A stretch of DNA of 64,000 nucleotides, from contig JAHUUK010000003.1 in the NCBI GenBank assembly GCA_019218375.1, positions 204,850-268,849 of the forward strand, given 5' to 3'. The notes beneath the pieces are model-generated. The model had not been told where the DNA came from. It searched no databases and saw only the letters and a list, made by a program, of their open reading frames with translations. Made by a program: the position numbers and the translations under genes. This document shows positions 26,767-35,934 of the stretch, piece by piece. This DNA comes from Dermabacteraceae bacterium TAE3-ERU5. GTDB lineage: Bacteria; Actinomycetota; Actinomycetes; Actinomycetales; Dermabacteraceae. The stretch's first letter is position 1, and each line of letters begins with the position of its first letter.

Positions 26767-28848
26767 ATGAATAACGAACCCATACTGTCCGTAGAGAACC
26801 TGACGGTCGACTTCTTCTCCGAAGCTGGCACGGTTCACGCGGTACGCGGTCTTTCCTACGATGTGAAGCCGGGCGAAGCCCTGGCCATCGTGGGTGAATC
26901 CGGATCCGGTAAGTCGGTTAGCTCCCTCGCGATTATGGGCCTGCTGCCCGGAAGCGCCAAGGTAAACGGCTCCATCACCTTCGACGGCCAGGACATGCTG
27001 AGCATGAACGACCAGCAGCTTTCCAAGCTGCGCGGCTCGGCCTTCTCGATGGTGTTCCAGGACCCGCTGTCGGCGCTGACCCCCGTCTACACGGTGGGCG
27101 ATCAGATCGCGGAAGTGATCATGATTCACCGCAAGGTGAGCAAGGCCGAAGCGCGTAAGCGCGCCGTCGAACTACTTGACGCGGTGGGTATTCCGAACCC
27201 GTCGCGCCGCGCCAACGCCTACCCGCACGAATACTCGGGCGGTATGCGCCAGCGCGCCATGATCGCGATGGCGATCGCGAACGAACCGCGCCTGATCATC
27301 GCCGACGAACCCACCACCGCGCTGGACGTAACCATCCAGGCGCAGGTGATGGAGCTGATGAAGACCGCGCAGGAAATGACCGGCGCGGCCACCATTCTGA
27401 TTACCCACGACCTCGGCGTCGTGGCGGGCTTTGCCGACCGCGTGCTGGTGATGTACGCGGGCAAGGCGGTCGAATACGGCCCCATCAAGGAGGTCTTCGA
27501 CAGCCCCCGCATGCCCTACACCGTAGGCCTGATGGCGTCGGTGCCCCGCGTGGACGCGAACTCCTCCAAGGAACCGCTGATCCCGATTAAGGGCAACCCG
27601 CCCTCGCTGGTAAACGTGCCCGCGGGCTGCCCGTTCGCTGCGCGCTGCCCGATCGCGGAAGACAAGTGCGGCGGCGACGAACCGCAGCTGATTCCCGTCA
27701 CGAGGGGGGATCGCCTGGACGAAAGCCACCTGGCTGCCTGCCACCGCAGCAGCTACCTGGCGGAGAACCGGGACATCTTCCCGCGCCCGAAGATCGCGGA
27801 GCCTTCCATCCGCACCCCGCGCGAAGAGCGCGAGCCGGTGCTGGAGATCTCCGGCCTGCAGCGCGTCTTCCCCGTTACCAAGGGTGCGCTGGTCAAGCGC
27901 CGCCTGGGCGAGGTCAAGGCGGTAGACGAGATCGACCTCGACATTCGCGAAGGCGAAGCCCTCGCGCTGGTGGGTGAATCCGGTTGCGGTAAGTCCACCA
28001 CGCTGATGGAGATCATGCAGCTGCGTTCGCCGCAGAAGGGCACCATCCGCATCACGGGTAAGGACACCTCCACCCTCACGCGCAAGGAAAAGTCGCGTAT
28101 GCGCGCCGACGTTTCCATCGTGTTCCAGGACCCGATGTCCTCTCTCGACCCGCGTATCCCGATTGGCGATATTCTGCGCGAGCCGATGAAGGTGCAGGGC
28201 TACAGCGAGGAAAAGATGCGCGAGCGCGTCGCCTGGCTGATGGAAACGGTTGGCCTGATCCCGGAACAGGCTTCGCGTTACCCGACCGAGTTCTCGGGCG
28301 GCCAGCGTCAGCGCGTGGGTATCGCGCGTGCCCTGGCCTGCGATCCGAAACTAATCGTGCTGGACGAACCGGTTTCTGCACTGGATGTATCAATTCAGGC
28401 GGGCGTTATAAATCTGTTAGATGATTTGAAGAATCGTCTCGGAATTAGTTATCTATTTGTGTCCCACGATCTCTCGGTTGTCAGCCATATTTCCGATCGT
28501 ATTGCGGTAATGTACCTAGGAAAGATCGTGGAAATCGGGGATACAAACTCCGTATTCAACGATCCGCAGCATCCTTACACCAAGGCTCTGCTCTCCGCGG
28601 TTCCGGTGCCTGATCCGGCACGGGAACGCACGCGCAAGCGGCTTGTTCTGACGGGCGATCTGCCCTCTCCGGACAAGATCCCCACGGGATGCCGTTTCGC
28701 GGGCCGCTGCCCCGTCTACCGGGACATTCTCGGCCCGACGGAACAGCGCCGCTGCTCGGGAGAGCTGCCGGCTTTGGCGGGTATGGGTGCAGACCACGCG
28801 GCAGCGTGCCACTTTGTGGATCGCGCCGCGAGTCTTGAAGTGTCGTGA
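26767..28848 (+). CDS. Fused double ATP-binding subunit of peptide ABC transporter (DppD-DppF)
   Basis: 693 residues from ATG 26767, 9 nt after GAGG. There are two complete ABC domains in one chain. The first has Walker A GESGSGKS, signature YSGGMRQRAMIA and Walker B LIIADEPTT. The second has GESGCGKS, FSGGQRQRVGIA and LIVLDEPVS. Each domain is followed by the oligopeptide-transporter C-terminal element with cysteines (GCPFAARCPIAEDKC; GCRFAGRCPVYRD). It powers the DppBC channel. From about 28375 to 28570 the codons turn AT-rich and rare (ATA, TTA, TTG, CTA, AGT), unlike the rest of the gene. Confidence 0.95.
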   Translation: MNNEPILSVENLTVDFFSEAGTVHAVRGLSYDVKPGEALAIVGESGSGKSVSSLAIMGLLPGSAKVNGSITFDGQDMLSMNDQQLSKLRGSAFSMVFQDPLSALTPVYTVGDQIAEVIMIHRKVSKAEARKRAVELLDAVGIPNPSRRANAYPHEYSGGMRQRAMIAMAIANEPRLIIADEPTTALDVTIQAQVMELMKTAQEMTGAATILITHDLGVVAGFADRVLVMYAGKAVEYGPIKEVFDSPRMPYTVGLMASVPRVDANSSKEPLIPIKGNPPSLVNVPAGCPFAARCPIAEDKCGGDEPQLIPVTRGDRLDESHLAACHRSSYLAENRDIFPRPKIAEPSIRTPREEREPVLEISGLQRVFPVTKGALVKRRLGEVKAVDEIDLDIREGEALALVGESGCGKSTTLMEIMQLRSPQKGTIRITGKDTSTLTRKEKSRMRADVSIVFQDPMSSLDPRIPIGDILREPMKVQGYSEEKMRERVAWLMETVGLIPEQASRYPTEFSGGQRQRVGIARALACDPKLIVLDEPVSALDVSIQAGVINLLDDLKNRLGISYLFVSHDLSVVSHISDRIAVMYLGKIVEIGDTNSVFNDPQHPYTKALLSAVPVPDPARERTRKRLVLTGDLPSPDKIPTGCRFAGRCPVYRDILGPTEQRRCSGELPALAGMGADHAAACHFVDRAASLEVS

Positions 28849-28893
28849 ACTTAAAAGAAGCGCGGCAGTAAATCGGATTCTTAGGAGCAATAA

Positions 28894-30612
28894 ATGCAGC
28901 TCACTCGACGCACCGTCATCGGTGCTACCGCCGCCTCCGTGGTTGGCCTGGCAGCCGCTGGCTGCACGAAGAAGGGCGGCTCCGCCAGCGGCGCCGACTC
29001 CGGCACCAAGGCCGAGGCCATCAAGGCAGATTCGAACGACATCAACCCGCTTAAGCGCGATGAGCTTGGCGACGGCGGCACCATTCGCCTCACCATGAAC
29101 TCGTTCATCTCGAACTGGAACGGCTTCCACACCGACGGCAACACCCGCAACACGAGCGACGTTATGGCCGCGGTTTACCCGTCGCTGGTGCGCAGCAACG
29201 CGAAGGCTGAGCTTGAGCCGAACCCGAACTACCTCAAGCGCATGGAGGTCGTCTCCAAGGAGCCGTTCACCGTTGAGGTTGAGCTGAACGAAGGCATGAA
29301 GTGGTCCGACGGCACCCCGATCGACTACAAGTCGATTGAGAACGTCATCCGCGTCATGTCGGGCAAGGACGATAAGTACCAGGTCGTCTCCACCGAAGGT
29401 TACGACAAGGTCACCAAGATCGAGCAGGGTGCGAACGACCGCACCGCTCGCATGACCTTCTCCGCCATCTACCCCGACTGGCCGGGCATCCTCGGCGTTA
29501 TGCCCGATTCGCTCGCGGCAACCCCCGAAGCATTCAACACCGGCTGGGTCGATGGCCCGAAGGTGACCGCTGGCCCGTTCAAGATCGGCGCTATCGACAC
29601 CGCGAACAAGACCGTCACCCTTGAGCGTGACGAGAACTGGTTCGGCGAGAAGCCGGCTCTGAAGCAGATCCTCTGGACCACCATTGAGGATCCGTCGGCA
29701 GCCGTTACCTCCTTCAAGAACGGCCAGCTCGATTCCATCGAGACCACCGTTCCGGCCATGTACACCGTGGTTAAGGACATGATCGGCCACGGCGCCGTGC
29801 TGCGTAAGGCCGCAGGCCCGAACTGGACTCACCTCACCCTGAACGGTGCCGAGGGTCGTCCGCTCGCGGACCAGGCCGTGCGTCAGGCATTCTTCCGCGC
29901 CGTTGACCGCAAGGAAGTATTCCTCTCGGTTAACGCCGTTATGCCTTACCCGAAGGACATGGTGCAGCTCAACAACCGTCTGCTCATGACCAACCAGGAA
30001 GGTTACGAGAACACCTCCAAGGGCCGTGGCGACTACGACATCGAAGCTGCCAAGAAGATCCTGACCGACGCTGGCTACACCTTCGACGGTGAAGGCCGCG
30101 CGGTTAAGGACGGCAAGCCGGTCGAGATCACCTACGTCTACAACGATGGTTCCAAGACCAACGAGGCCGTGGTTCCGGTTGTGCAGGAGTCGCTGAAGAA
30201 GGCCGGCATCACCATGAAGGTGCAGAAGGTGCCGCCGACAGACCTCTTCTCCAAGTACGTCATCCCCGGCAACTACGACGTGACCCTGTTCGGCTGGGTA
30301 GGCACCCCCTACCTGTCCTCGGGCGACGCGATCTGGAAGACCACCGGTGGCCAGAACTTCAGCCACGTTGGTTCCCCGGAGGCGGACAAGCTCATCAACG
30401 AGGCTGCGAGCGAGGTCGATATGGCCAAGCGTCTCAAGCTGATGAACGAGACCGACTCGATCCTGTGGGACGTCGCGGGCACCCTGCCGCTGTGGCAGGC
30501 CTACACCTTCCAGGTGCAGGACCCCGATCTCGCCAACTACGGTGCGTTCGGCTTCGAGAGCGTCGACTGGACCATGGTCGGCTACAAGAAGGGCTCGCCG
30601 AAGGCCAAGTGA
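28894..30612 (+). CDS. Peptide ABC transporter substrate-binding lipoprotein, copy 1
   Basis: 572 residues. N-terminus MQLTRRTVIGATAASVVGL carries an RR pair (Tat-like) and ends in lipobox AAAGC, so it is a surface lipoprotein. The SBP family 5 core shows GMKWSDGTPIDYKSIENVI and DENWFGEKPAL with FRAVDRKEVF later. TTAG-GAGC before ATG gives a ribosome binding site. It starts 45 bp after the ATPase with no terminator, so it is probably part of the dpp operon. Strong codon bias (GTT, AAG, CTC) suggests very high expression. A terminator follows at 30635. Confidence 0.95.
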   Translation: MQLTRRTVIGATAASVVGLAAAGCTKKGGSASGADSGTKAEAIKADSNDINPLKRDELGDGGTIRLTMNSFISNWNGFHTDGNTRNTSDVMAAVYPSLVRSNAKAELEPNPNYLKRMEVVSKEPFTVEVELNEGMKWSDGTPIDYKSIENVIRVMSGKDDKYQVVSTEGYDKVTKIEQGANDRTARMTFSAIYPDWPGILGVMPDSLAATPEAFNTGWVDGPKVTAGPFKIGAIDTANKTVTLERDENWFGEKPALKQILWTTIEDPSAAVTSFKNGQLDSIETTVPAMYTVVKDMIGHGAVLRKAAGPNWTHLTLNGAEGRPLADQAVRQAFFRAVDRKEVFLSVNAVMPYPKDMVQLNNRLLMTNQEGYENTSKGRGDYDIEAAKKILTDAGYTFDGEGRAVKDGKPVEITYVYNDGSKTNEAVVPVVQESLKKAGITMKVQKVPPTDLFSKYVIPGNYDVTLFGWVGTPYLSSGDAIWKTTGGQNFSHVGSPEADKLINEAASEVDMAKRLKLMNETDSILWDVAGTLPLWQAYTFQVQDPDLANYGAFGFESVDWTMVGYKKGSPKAK

Positions 30613-30634
30613 CCTGCTCTTTTGTGAGATAAGC

Positions 30635-30677
30635 AACTGCGCCCCAGATGATTCGTTCATCTGGGGCGCAGTTTTGT
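30635..30677 (+). terminator. Intrinsic terminator after receptor copy 1
   Basis: A perfect 17-bp stem 30635-30651 / 30657-30673 with loop TTCGT, starting with AA and ending TTTTG, forms a strong terminator 22 bp after the stop. Confidence 0.92.
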
Positions 30678-30727
30678 TCATATATCTTCCAAATCTCCAT
30701 AAGTCTCTCACGTGCAGGTTTAGGCTC

Positions 30728-30793
30728 ATGCCTGGGTTGCGCTAAGCAACTCAGGGTCGGCAAACGCCGACACGCAGACTCACAGGAGACAAC
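30728..30793 (+). promoter_or_regulatory. Structured 5' leader of receptor copy 2
   Basis: Two short hairpins can form before the start: CTGGGTTGC with GCAACTCAG (about 30732-30753, one G-U) and TCGGC/GCCGA just after. An ACAGGAGAC ribosome binding site follows. No clear promoter was picked out. Confidence 0.35.
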
Positions 30794-32515
30794 ATGCAAC
30801 TCACACGACGCACCCTGATCGGGGCTACCGCCGCAACCGCGGTCGGCCTGGCAGTAGCTGGTTGCACCAAGGCCGGTTCCGGCGGTGCTAATGCAGGTGC
30901 GGCCGGAGAAGGTAAGGCCATCGCCGCCAACGTGAACGACATCAACCCGCTGCCGCGCGAGGAGCTCGCGGACGGCGGCACCCTGCGCCTGGTGGTGAAC
31001 TCGTTCGTTCCGAACTGGAACGTTTTCCACCAGGACGGCAACGAAACCAACACGAACAGCATTGTCGCCGCGCTCTACCCCTCGCTGGTGCAGAGCAACG
31101 CGAAGGGCGAACTCAGCCCGAACCCGAGCTACCTCAAGCGCATGGAGATAGTTTCCGAAAGCCCGTTCACGGTTGAGGCGGAGCTGAACGAGGGCATGAA
31201 GTGGTCCGACGGCACCCCGATTGACTACAAGTCGATCGAGAATGTGTTCCGCATTTCCTCGGGCAAGGAGGAGGGCTACCAGATCCTCACCTCCGAGGGA
31301 TACGACAAGGTGACGAAGATTGAACCGGGCGCGAACGAGCGCACCGCCCGCATCACCTTCTCCGAGGTTTACCCGGACTGGACCGGCCTGCTCGGTGTCA
31401 TGCCCGACGCTCTCGCGGCCAGCCCCGAGGAGTTCAATAGCGGCTGGCTTGACGGCCCGAAGGTTACCGCAGGTCCGTTCAAGGTCGGCGCGATTGATAA
31501 GGCGAACAAGACCGTCACCCTCGAGCGTGACGAGAACTGGTTCGGCGAAAAGCCCGCGCTGCAGCGCGTGCTCTGGACCTCGATTGAGGATTCCTCCGCA
31601 GCCGTCACCGCCTTCAAGGCCGGTCAGCTAGATTCGCTTGAAGCCAGCGTGCCCGCTCAGTACACCGTGCTCAAGGGCGATATCGGCAACACCGCTGCGC
31701 TGCGCAAGGCGGCGGGGCCGAACTGGACCCACCTCACCCTAAACGGCGAAAAGGAACGTCCCTTCGGCGATAAGGTGCTGCGCCAGGCGTTCTTCCGCGC
31801 CGTACCACGCGAAGAGGTGTTCCTGACGGTAAACGCCGTCATGCCCTACCCGAAGGACGTCAAGCAGCTGAATAACCGTCTGCTTATGACCAACCAGGAA
31901 GGTTACAAGGACAACTCCGAGGGCCGCGGTGAATACGACATTGAGGCCGCGAAGAAGATTCTGGCCGACGGTGGCTACACCTTCGATGCGCAGGGCCGGG
32001 CGGTTAAGGACGGCAAGCCGGTAGAGGTCACCTACGTCTACAACGACGGTTCTAAGGCTAACGAGGCGATCCTGCCGGTCGTGCAGGATTCACTGAAGAA
32101 GGCGGGAATTACGCTCAAGGTGCAGAAGGTGCCGCCGAGCGATCTGTTCTCGAAGTACATCATCCCCGGCAATTATGACGTCTCCATGTTCCGCTGGACG
32201 GGCACCCCGTACCTGTCTTCCGGCAACGCGATCTGGCGCTCTAACGGGGGGCTTAACCTGAGCCGTATCGGTACCCCCGAGATCGACAAACTGATCGATC
32301 AGTCCTCGGTAGAGGTCGATCGCGAAAAGCGTCTGGAACTGCTGAACCAGACCGACGCGCAGCTGTGGGACCTGGCCACCGTGCTGCCGCTGTGGCAGAC
32401 CTACACCTTCCAGGTGCAGCACCCTGACCTGGCTAACTACGGGGCGTTCGGTTTCGAAACCGTCGACTGGACGAAGGTCGGTTACAAGAAGGGTTCACCG
32501 AAGGCGGCAGCCTGA
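30794..32515 (+). CDS. Peptide ABC transporter substrate-binding lipoprotein, copy 2
   Basis: 573 residues, a clear paralogue of copy 1 along its whole length. MQLTRRTLIGATAATAVGL leads to lipobox AVAGC. It shares GMKWSDGTPIDYKSIENVF, LERDENWFGEKPALQ and RLLMTNQEGY with copy 1. It has its own ribosome binding site (CAGGAGAC) and is separated from copy 1 by a terminator, so it has a separate transcript. No permease genes of its own; it probably feeds the same DppBC-ATPase complex with a different peptide range. Confidence 0.94.
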   Translation: MQLTRRTLIGATAATAVGLAVAGCTKAGSGGANAGAAGEGKAIAANVNDINPLPREELADGGTLRLVVNSFVPNWNVFHQDGNETNTNSIVAALYPSLVQSNAKGELSPNPSYLKRMEIVSESPFTVEAELNEGMKWSDGTPIDYKSIENVFRISSGKEEGYQILTSEGYDKVTKIEPGANERTARITFSEVYPDWTGLLGVMPDALAASPEEFNSGWLDGPKVTAGPFKVGAIDKANKTVTLERDENWFGEKPALQRVLWTSIEDSSAAVTAFKAGQLDSLEASVPAQYTVLKGDIGNTAALRKAAGPNWTHLTLNGEKERPFGDKVLRQAFFRAVPREEVFLTVNAVMPYPKDVKQLNNRLLMTNQEGYKDNSEGRGEYDIEAAKKILADGGYTFDAQGRAVKDGKPVEVTYVYNDGSKANEAILPVVQDSLKKAGITLKVQKVPPSDLFSKYIIPGNYDVSMFRWTGTPYLSSGNAIWRSNGGLNLSRIGTPEIDKLIDQSSVEVDREKRLELLNQTDAQLWDLATVLPLWQTYTFQVQHPDLANYGAFGFETVDWTKVGYKKGSPKAAA

Positions 32516-32524
32516 CAATAGCCC

Positions 32525-32560
32525 AAGGCCCCGCGCCGGGAAACGGTGCGGGGCCTTTCT
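32525..32560 (+). terminator. Intrinsic terminator after receptor copy 2
   Basis: Stem AAGGCCCCGC / GCGGGGCCTT (32525-32534 with 32548-32557) followed by TCTTC, 10 bp after the stop. Confidence 0.88.
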
Positions 32561-32599
32561 TCGCGTAAATATATAAAAAAGAGATGATTCCGTAATCGT

Positions 32600-32733
32600 C
32601 CCGTTATAGGTTTCCAAATCGTTATAATTTTTATTCGGTAATATTGCCGAAAACCGCACTTTCTTCGTTTTGGGGCGGCTAATGTTTCTGCAAGCCATTT
32701 CGGCTTGCGAAAAGAAACTACTTGGGAGGAAGC
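32600..32733 (+). promoter_or_regulatory. Promoter and AT-rich leader of receptor copy 3
   Basis: A consensus -10 TATAAT lies at 32623-32628, in the most AT-rich stretch of the region (about 32565-32660); the -35 position (CCCGTT at 32600) is weak. A 7-bp hairpin GCAAGCC/GGCTTGC at 32690-32708 and a GGGAGGA site precede ATG 32734. Confidence 0.5.
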
Positions 32734-34452
32734 ATGCGGTTCACTCGACGCACACTGATCGGTACCACCGCGGCGTCGGTCATCGGGCTGGCAGCCGCAG
32801 GGTGCACAAAGAGCGGCGGCAAGGCCGGCGGCCAGAGCGCCGACGAAAAGAAAGAGCTGGTTAACGGCAACGCGGACATCAACCCGCAGGAGCGAGACGC
32901 GCTCGCGGACGGCGGCACGGTGCGCCTCACCATCAACTCCTTCATTCCCCAGTGGAACCTTTACCACCAGAACGGCAACCTGAAGAACACGGAAGACGTT
33001 ATGCGTCCCATCTTCCCGTTCCTGGTAAACATCGATGCGGAGGGCAATAAGTCTCCCAACCCGCACTACCTGAAGCGGATGGAGCAGGTATCCGAAAGCC
33101 CGTTCGTTATCGAAGCGGAACTGAACGAGGGCATGAAATGGTCCGACGGCACCCCGCTCGATTACAAGTCTTTGGAAAACACTTTCCGGGTGCTTTCGGG
33201 GAAGAACAAGGAATACCAGATCGGCTCTTCCGACGGCTATGACAAGGTGAGCAAAGTCGAGCAGGGCGGCAACGACCGCACCGCGCGGGTCACGTTCTCC
33301 CAGCCCTATGCCGACTGGCAGCAGCTGCTGGTGGCCATGCCCGATGCGATGGCGGCGACCCCGGCGGCGTTCAACGATGATTGGGTGGAACAGCCGAAGG
33401 TGACCTGCGGGCCGTTCAAGATCGGCTCGATCGACAGGGCCAACCAGAGCGTGACCCTGGTGCCGGACGAAAACTGGCACGGCCCCAAGCCGAAGCTGCA
33501 GCGCTTGCTGTGGACGGTAATCACCGACGAGGCCGCCACCGTACCGGCGTTCAAGGCGGGGCAGCTGGACAGCCTAGAGGTTTCCCGCCCGGTCGCCTAC
33601 ACCACGGTGAAGGATACCGTCGGTAGAACCTCGGTGATGCGGCGTGCCTCCGGTTCTTCCTGGACCCACTTCACGCTGAACGCGGAAGAGGGTAGGCCGC
33701 TGGCGGATAAGGCGCTGCGCCAGGCGTTCTTCCGGGCGGTTCCCCGCGAGGAAGTGTTCGCTACCGCGAATGCCGTCATGCCCTACCCGGAGGGGCACAA
33801 GCCGCTCGGCAACCACATCATCATGCCGGGGCAGACTGGTTACCAGGACAATTCGGGAGACTGGGCGAAGTATGACGTCGAGGCCGCGAAGAAGATCCTG
33901 ACCGACGCTGGCTACACCTTTGACAGTGAGGGCCGGGCGGTTAAGGACGGCAAGCCGGTTGAGATCACCTACGTTTACAACGAGGGCGATTCGGAGGACG
34001 AATCTCTGCTGCCGATCATCCAGGAATCCCTGGCCAAGGCCGGTATCACGCTGAAGATCCAGAAGGTGCCCTCGAACGACCTGTTCTCCAAGTACGTTAT
34101 CCCCGGCCGTTACGACGTCACCATGTTCACCTGGGTGGGTGCGCCCTACCTGTCGAGCAGCGACGCGGTCTGGCGCAGCGACGGCGGCTACAACATCTCG
34201 CGTGCGGGCACGCCGGAGGTGGACAAGCTGATCGACGCTTCCTCGCAAGAGGCCGACCAGAAGAAACGGCTGGAACTGGCCAACCAGATCGATAAGCACC
34301 TGTGGGAGTACGCCAGTGTGCTGCCGCTGTGGCAGCGCTACACCTTCCAGGTGCAGCACCCTGACCTGGCTAACTACGGCGCTTTCGGTTTCCAGACGCC
34401 AGACTGGACGAACGTCGGCTACGTGAAGGGATCGGAGAAGGCGAAGTCCTAA
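32734..34452 (+). CDS. Peptide ABC transporter substrate-binding lipoprotein, copy 3
   Basis: 572 residues from ATG 32734 (GGGAGGA site). MRFTRRTLIGTTAASVIGL and lipobox AAAGC match copies 1 and 2. It is the most diverged copy but keeps GMKWSDGTPLDYKSLENTF, FFRAVPREEVF and GYTFDSEGRAVKDGKPVEIT. That last segment is nearly identical at DNA level in all three copies. Its codon bias is weaker than that of copy 1. It has its own TATAAT promoter and a terminator after it. Confidence 0.93.
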   Translation: MRFTRRTLIGTTAASVIGLAAAGCTKSGGKAGGQSADEKKELVNGNADINPQERDALADGGTVRLTINSFIPQWNLYHQNGNLKNTEDVMRPIFPFLVNIDAEGNKSPNPHYLKRMEQVSESPFVIEAELNEGMKWSDGTPLDYKSLENTFRVLSGKNKEYQIGSSDGYDKVSKVEQGGNDRTARVTFSQPYADWQQLLVAMPDAMAATPAAFNDDWVEQPKVTCGPFKIGSIDRANQSVTLVPDENWHGPKPKLQRLLWTVITDEAATVPAFKAGQLDSLEVSRPVAYTTVKDTVGRTSVMRRASGSSWTHFTLNAEEGRPLADKALRQAFFRAVPREEVFATANAVMPYPEGHKPLGNHIIMPGQTGYQDNSGDWAKYDVEAAKKILTDAGYTFDSEGRAVKDGKPVEITYVYNEGDSEDESLLPIIQESLAKAGITLKIQKVPSNDLFSKYVIPGRYDVTMFTWVGAPYLSSSDAVWRSDGGYNISRAGTPEVDKLIDASSQEADQKKRLELANQIDKHLWEYASVLPLWQRYTFQVQHPDLANYGAFGFQTPDWTNVGYVKGSEKAKS

Positions 34453-34477
34453 CCCGAGCAACCGTTCGTGGCAGGTG

Positions 34478-34514
34478 ACGGCGGGGGAGGCCCATGCGGG
34501 GCCGCCCCCGCCGT
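34478..34514 (+). terminator. GC-rich hairpin after receptor copy 3
   Basis: ACGGCGGGGG..GGCCC pairs with GGGCCGCCCCCGCCGT around 34494-34497; it lacks a good U-tract. Confidence 0.6.
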
Positions 34515-34554
34515 TACCATGTATAGGTCACGTAAACGGGGAGGTCTAAACGGT

Positions 34555-35679
34555 ATGACGCGCGAAACGGTGAAGGAACTGTCCGGCCCGGAAAGGGCAC
34601 GCTATGCCCGTCACCTGACCCTGCCCGGCTTCGGGGAAGACACCCAGCTGCGGCTAAAGAACGCGCGGGTCGCCGTGGTCGGCGCGGGCGGGCTTGGTTC
34701 TCCCGTGCTCATGTACCTGGCGGCGGCAGGCGTCGGCCACCTTACGGTGATAGACCCGGACAGGGTGGACGAAAGTAACCTGCAACGCCAGGTGATCCAC
34801 GGCCAGTCGCGCCGGGGGGAACTAAAGGCGGAATCGGCCCGGCTCAGCATCGCGGAAATAAACCCGCACGTACGGGTGACATGCGTGACCGAGGCGCTGG
34901 AGGCGGCGAACGCGCTGGAAATCTTGACCGGTCACGACGTGGTGTTGGACGGCACGGATAACTTCCCCACCCGCTACCTGGTTTCCGACGCCTGCGAAAT
35001 CCTTAACCTGCCGCTGGTGTGGGGATCGATCCTGGCCTTTAACGGCCAGCTCAGCGTGTTTTGGGCCGACGCGGGCCGGGGCGTCACCTACCGTGACATC
35101 CACCCGAACCCGCCCGCTCCCGGAAGCGTGCAAAACTGCGCCGAAGCGGGCGTGCTCGGCATGCTGTGCGGACAGATCGGCACCGCGATGGCCAACGAAG
35201 CGGTGAAACTGATTACCGGCATCGGGCGGCCCCTGCTGGGCCGGATCGCGCTTTACGACGCGCTGGAAGCACGCTGGCAGGAAGTGCCGGTGCGCCGTAA
35301 TCCGGAGCGTGCGCCGGTGCGGGAACTGGTGGACTATCAGGACCTGTGCGGGGTGCCGCGCCGGGCCGGGGGAGTGGCCGTGGCCGACCTCCCCGAACTG
35401 CTAGCCGCGGGACGCGCCCTGGTGGACATCCGCGAAGACGCCGAGGTTGCGGGGGGCATGCTGGAGGGCGCGCACCACATCCGTATGGGGGAGCTACTGG
35501 CCGATCCGCAGGCGGCGGATAACGCTCTGCGCGCAGCGGGGGCGGCGGGGCTGGCCGACGCGGTGCTGTACTGCCAGGGCGGGATTCGCAGCGCCAAGGC
35601 GCAGGCGGCGCTGGCGGAGGCGGGCTGGCGGGTCGGCAGCCTGAACGGCGGCTACGCGCACGCCGCGCGCAGCCTATGA
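34555..35679 (+). CDS. moeZ: MoeB/MoeZ-like adenylyltransferase-rhodanese fusion
   Basis: 374 residues from ATG 34555, after a GGGGAGG site. The E1-like domain has VVGAGGLGSPVLMYLAAAGV, IDPDRVDESNLQRQVIHG and DGTDNFPTRYLVSDAC. QNCAEAGVLGMLCGQIG matches actinobacterial MoeZ. The C-terminal rhodanese domain has DIREDAE and active-site Cys in YCQGGIRSAKA. It adenylates and sulfurates the MoaD C-terminus (encoded at 35935) for molybdopterin formation. Some homologues also serve thiamine or cysteine sulfur carriers. Confidence 0.93.
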   Translation: MTRETVKELSGPERARYARHLTLPGFGEDTQLRLKNARVAVVGAGGLGSPVLMYLAAAGVGHLTVIDPDRVDESNLQRQVIHGQSRRGELKAESARLSIAEINPHVRVTCVTEALEAANALEILTGHDVVLDGTDNFPTRYLVSDACEILNLPLVWGSILAFNGQLSVFWADAGRGVTYRDIHPNPPAPGSVQNCAEAGVLGMLCGQIGTAMANEAVKLITGIGRPLLGRIALYDALEARWQEVPVRRNPERAPVRELVDYQDLCGVPRRAGGVAVADLPELLAAGRALVDIREDAEVAGGMLEGAHHIRMGELLADPQAADNALRAAGAAGLADAVLYCQGGIRSAKAQAALAEAGWRVGSLNGGYAHAARSL

Positions 35680-35723
35680 TCTAAATCTGAACTCTTAAAC
35701 AGCACTCGTAGGGGAGGAGACAG

Positions 35724-35915
35724 ATGCAAACCCTTTTACGTTCGGTAGCTGCGGGCCTGCTGGGAGGGGTCGTCACCTTCCTAGTAATTTCCGCCCTCAA
35801 CTACTTCTTCCCGACGCCCGGCGGCACCCGGATGGCGCTCATCGCGGCCTCATTCGTCGTAGTTTTCGAGGCCGGTTTCGTTTATTACCGGGAAAAGAAG
35901 CTTAAAGCGGCGTAG
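35724..35915 (+). CDS. Small two-helix membrane protein
   Basis: 63 residues after a GGGGAGGAG site. Two hydrophobic helices (about 4-28 and 36-54) are separated by YFFPTPGGTRM, with basic tail REKKLKAA. Family not recognised. It lies between moeZ and the convergent moaD. The strong ribosome binding site and hydrophobic pattern support it being real. Confidence 0.7.
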   Translation: MQTLLRSVAAGLLGGVVTFLVISALNYFFPTPGGTRMALIAASFVVVFEAGFVYYREKKLKAA

Positions 35916-35934
35916 GGGCGGCGCTTTCTGGCGC

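Noticed and set aside
24798..34452. The ABC system as a haem or nickel importer
   Set aside because: The permease, ATPase and receptor motifs are of the oligopeptide (Dpp/Opp) family, and a dedicated HmuTUV system exists at 59.7-62.7 kb.
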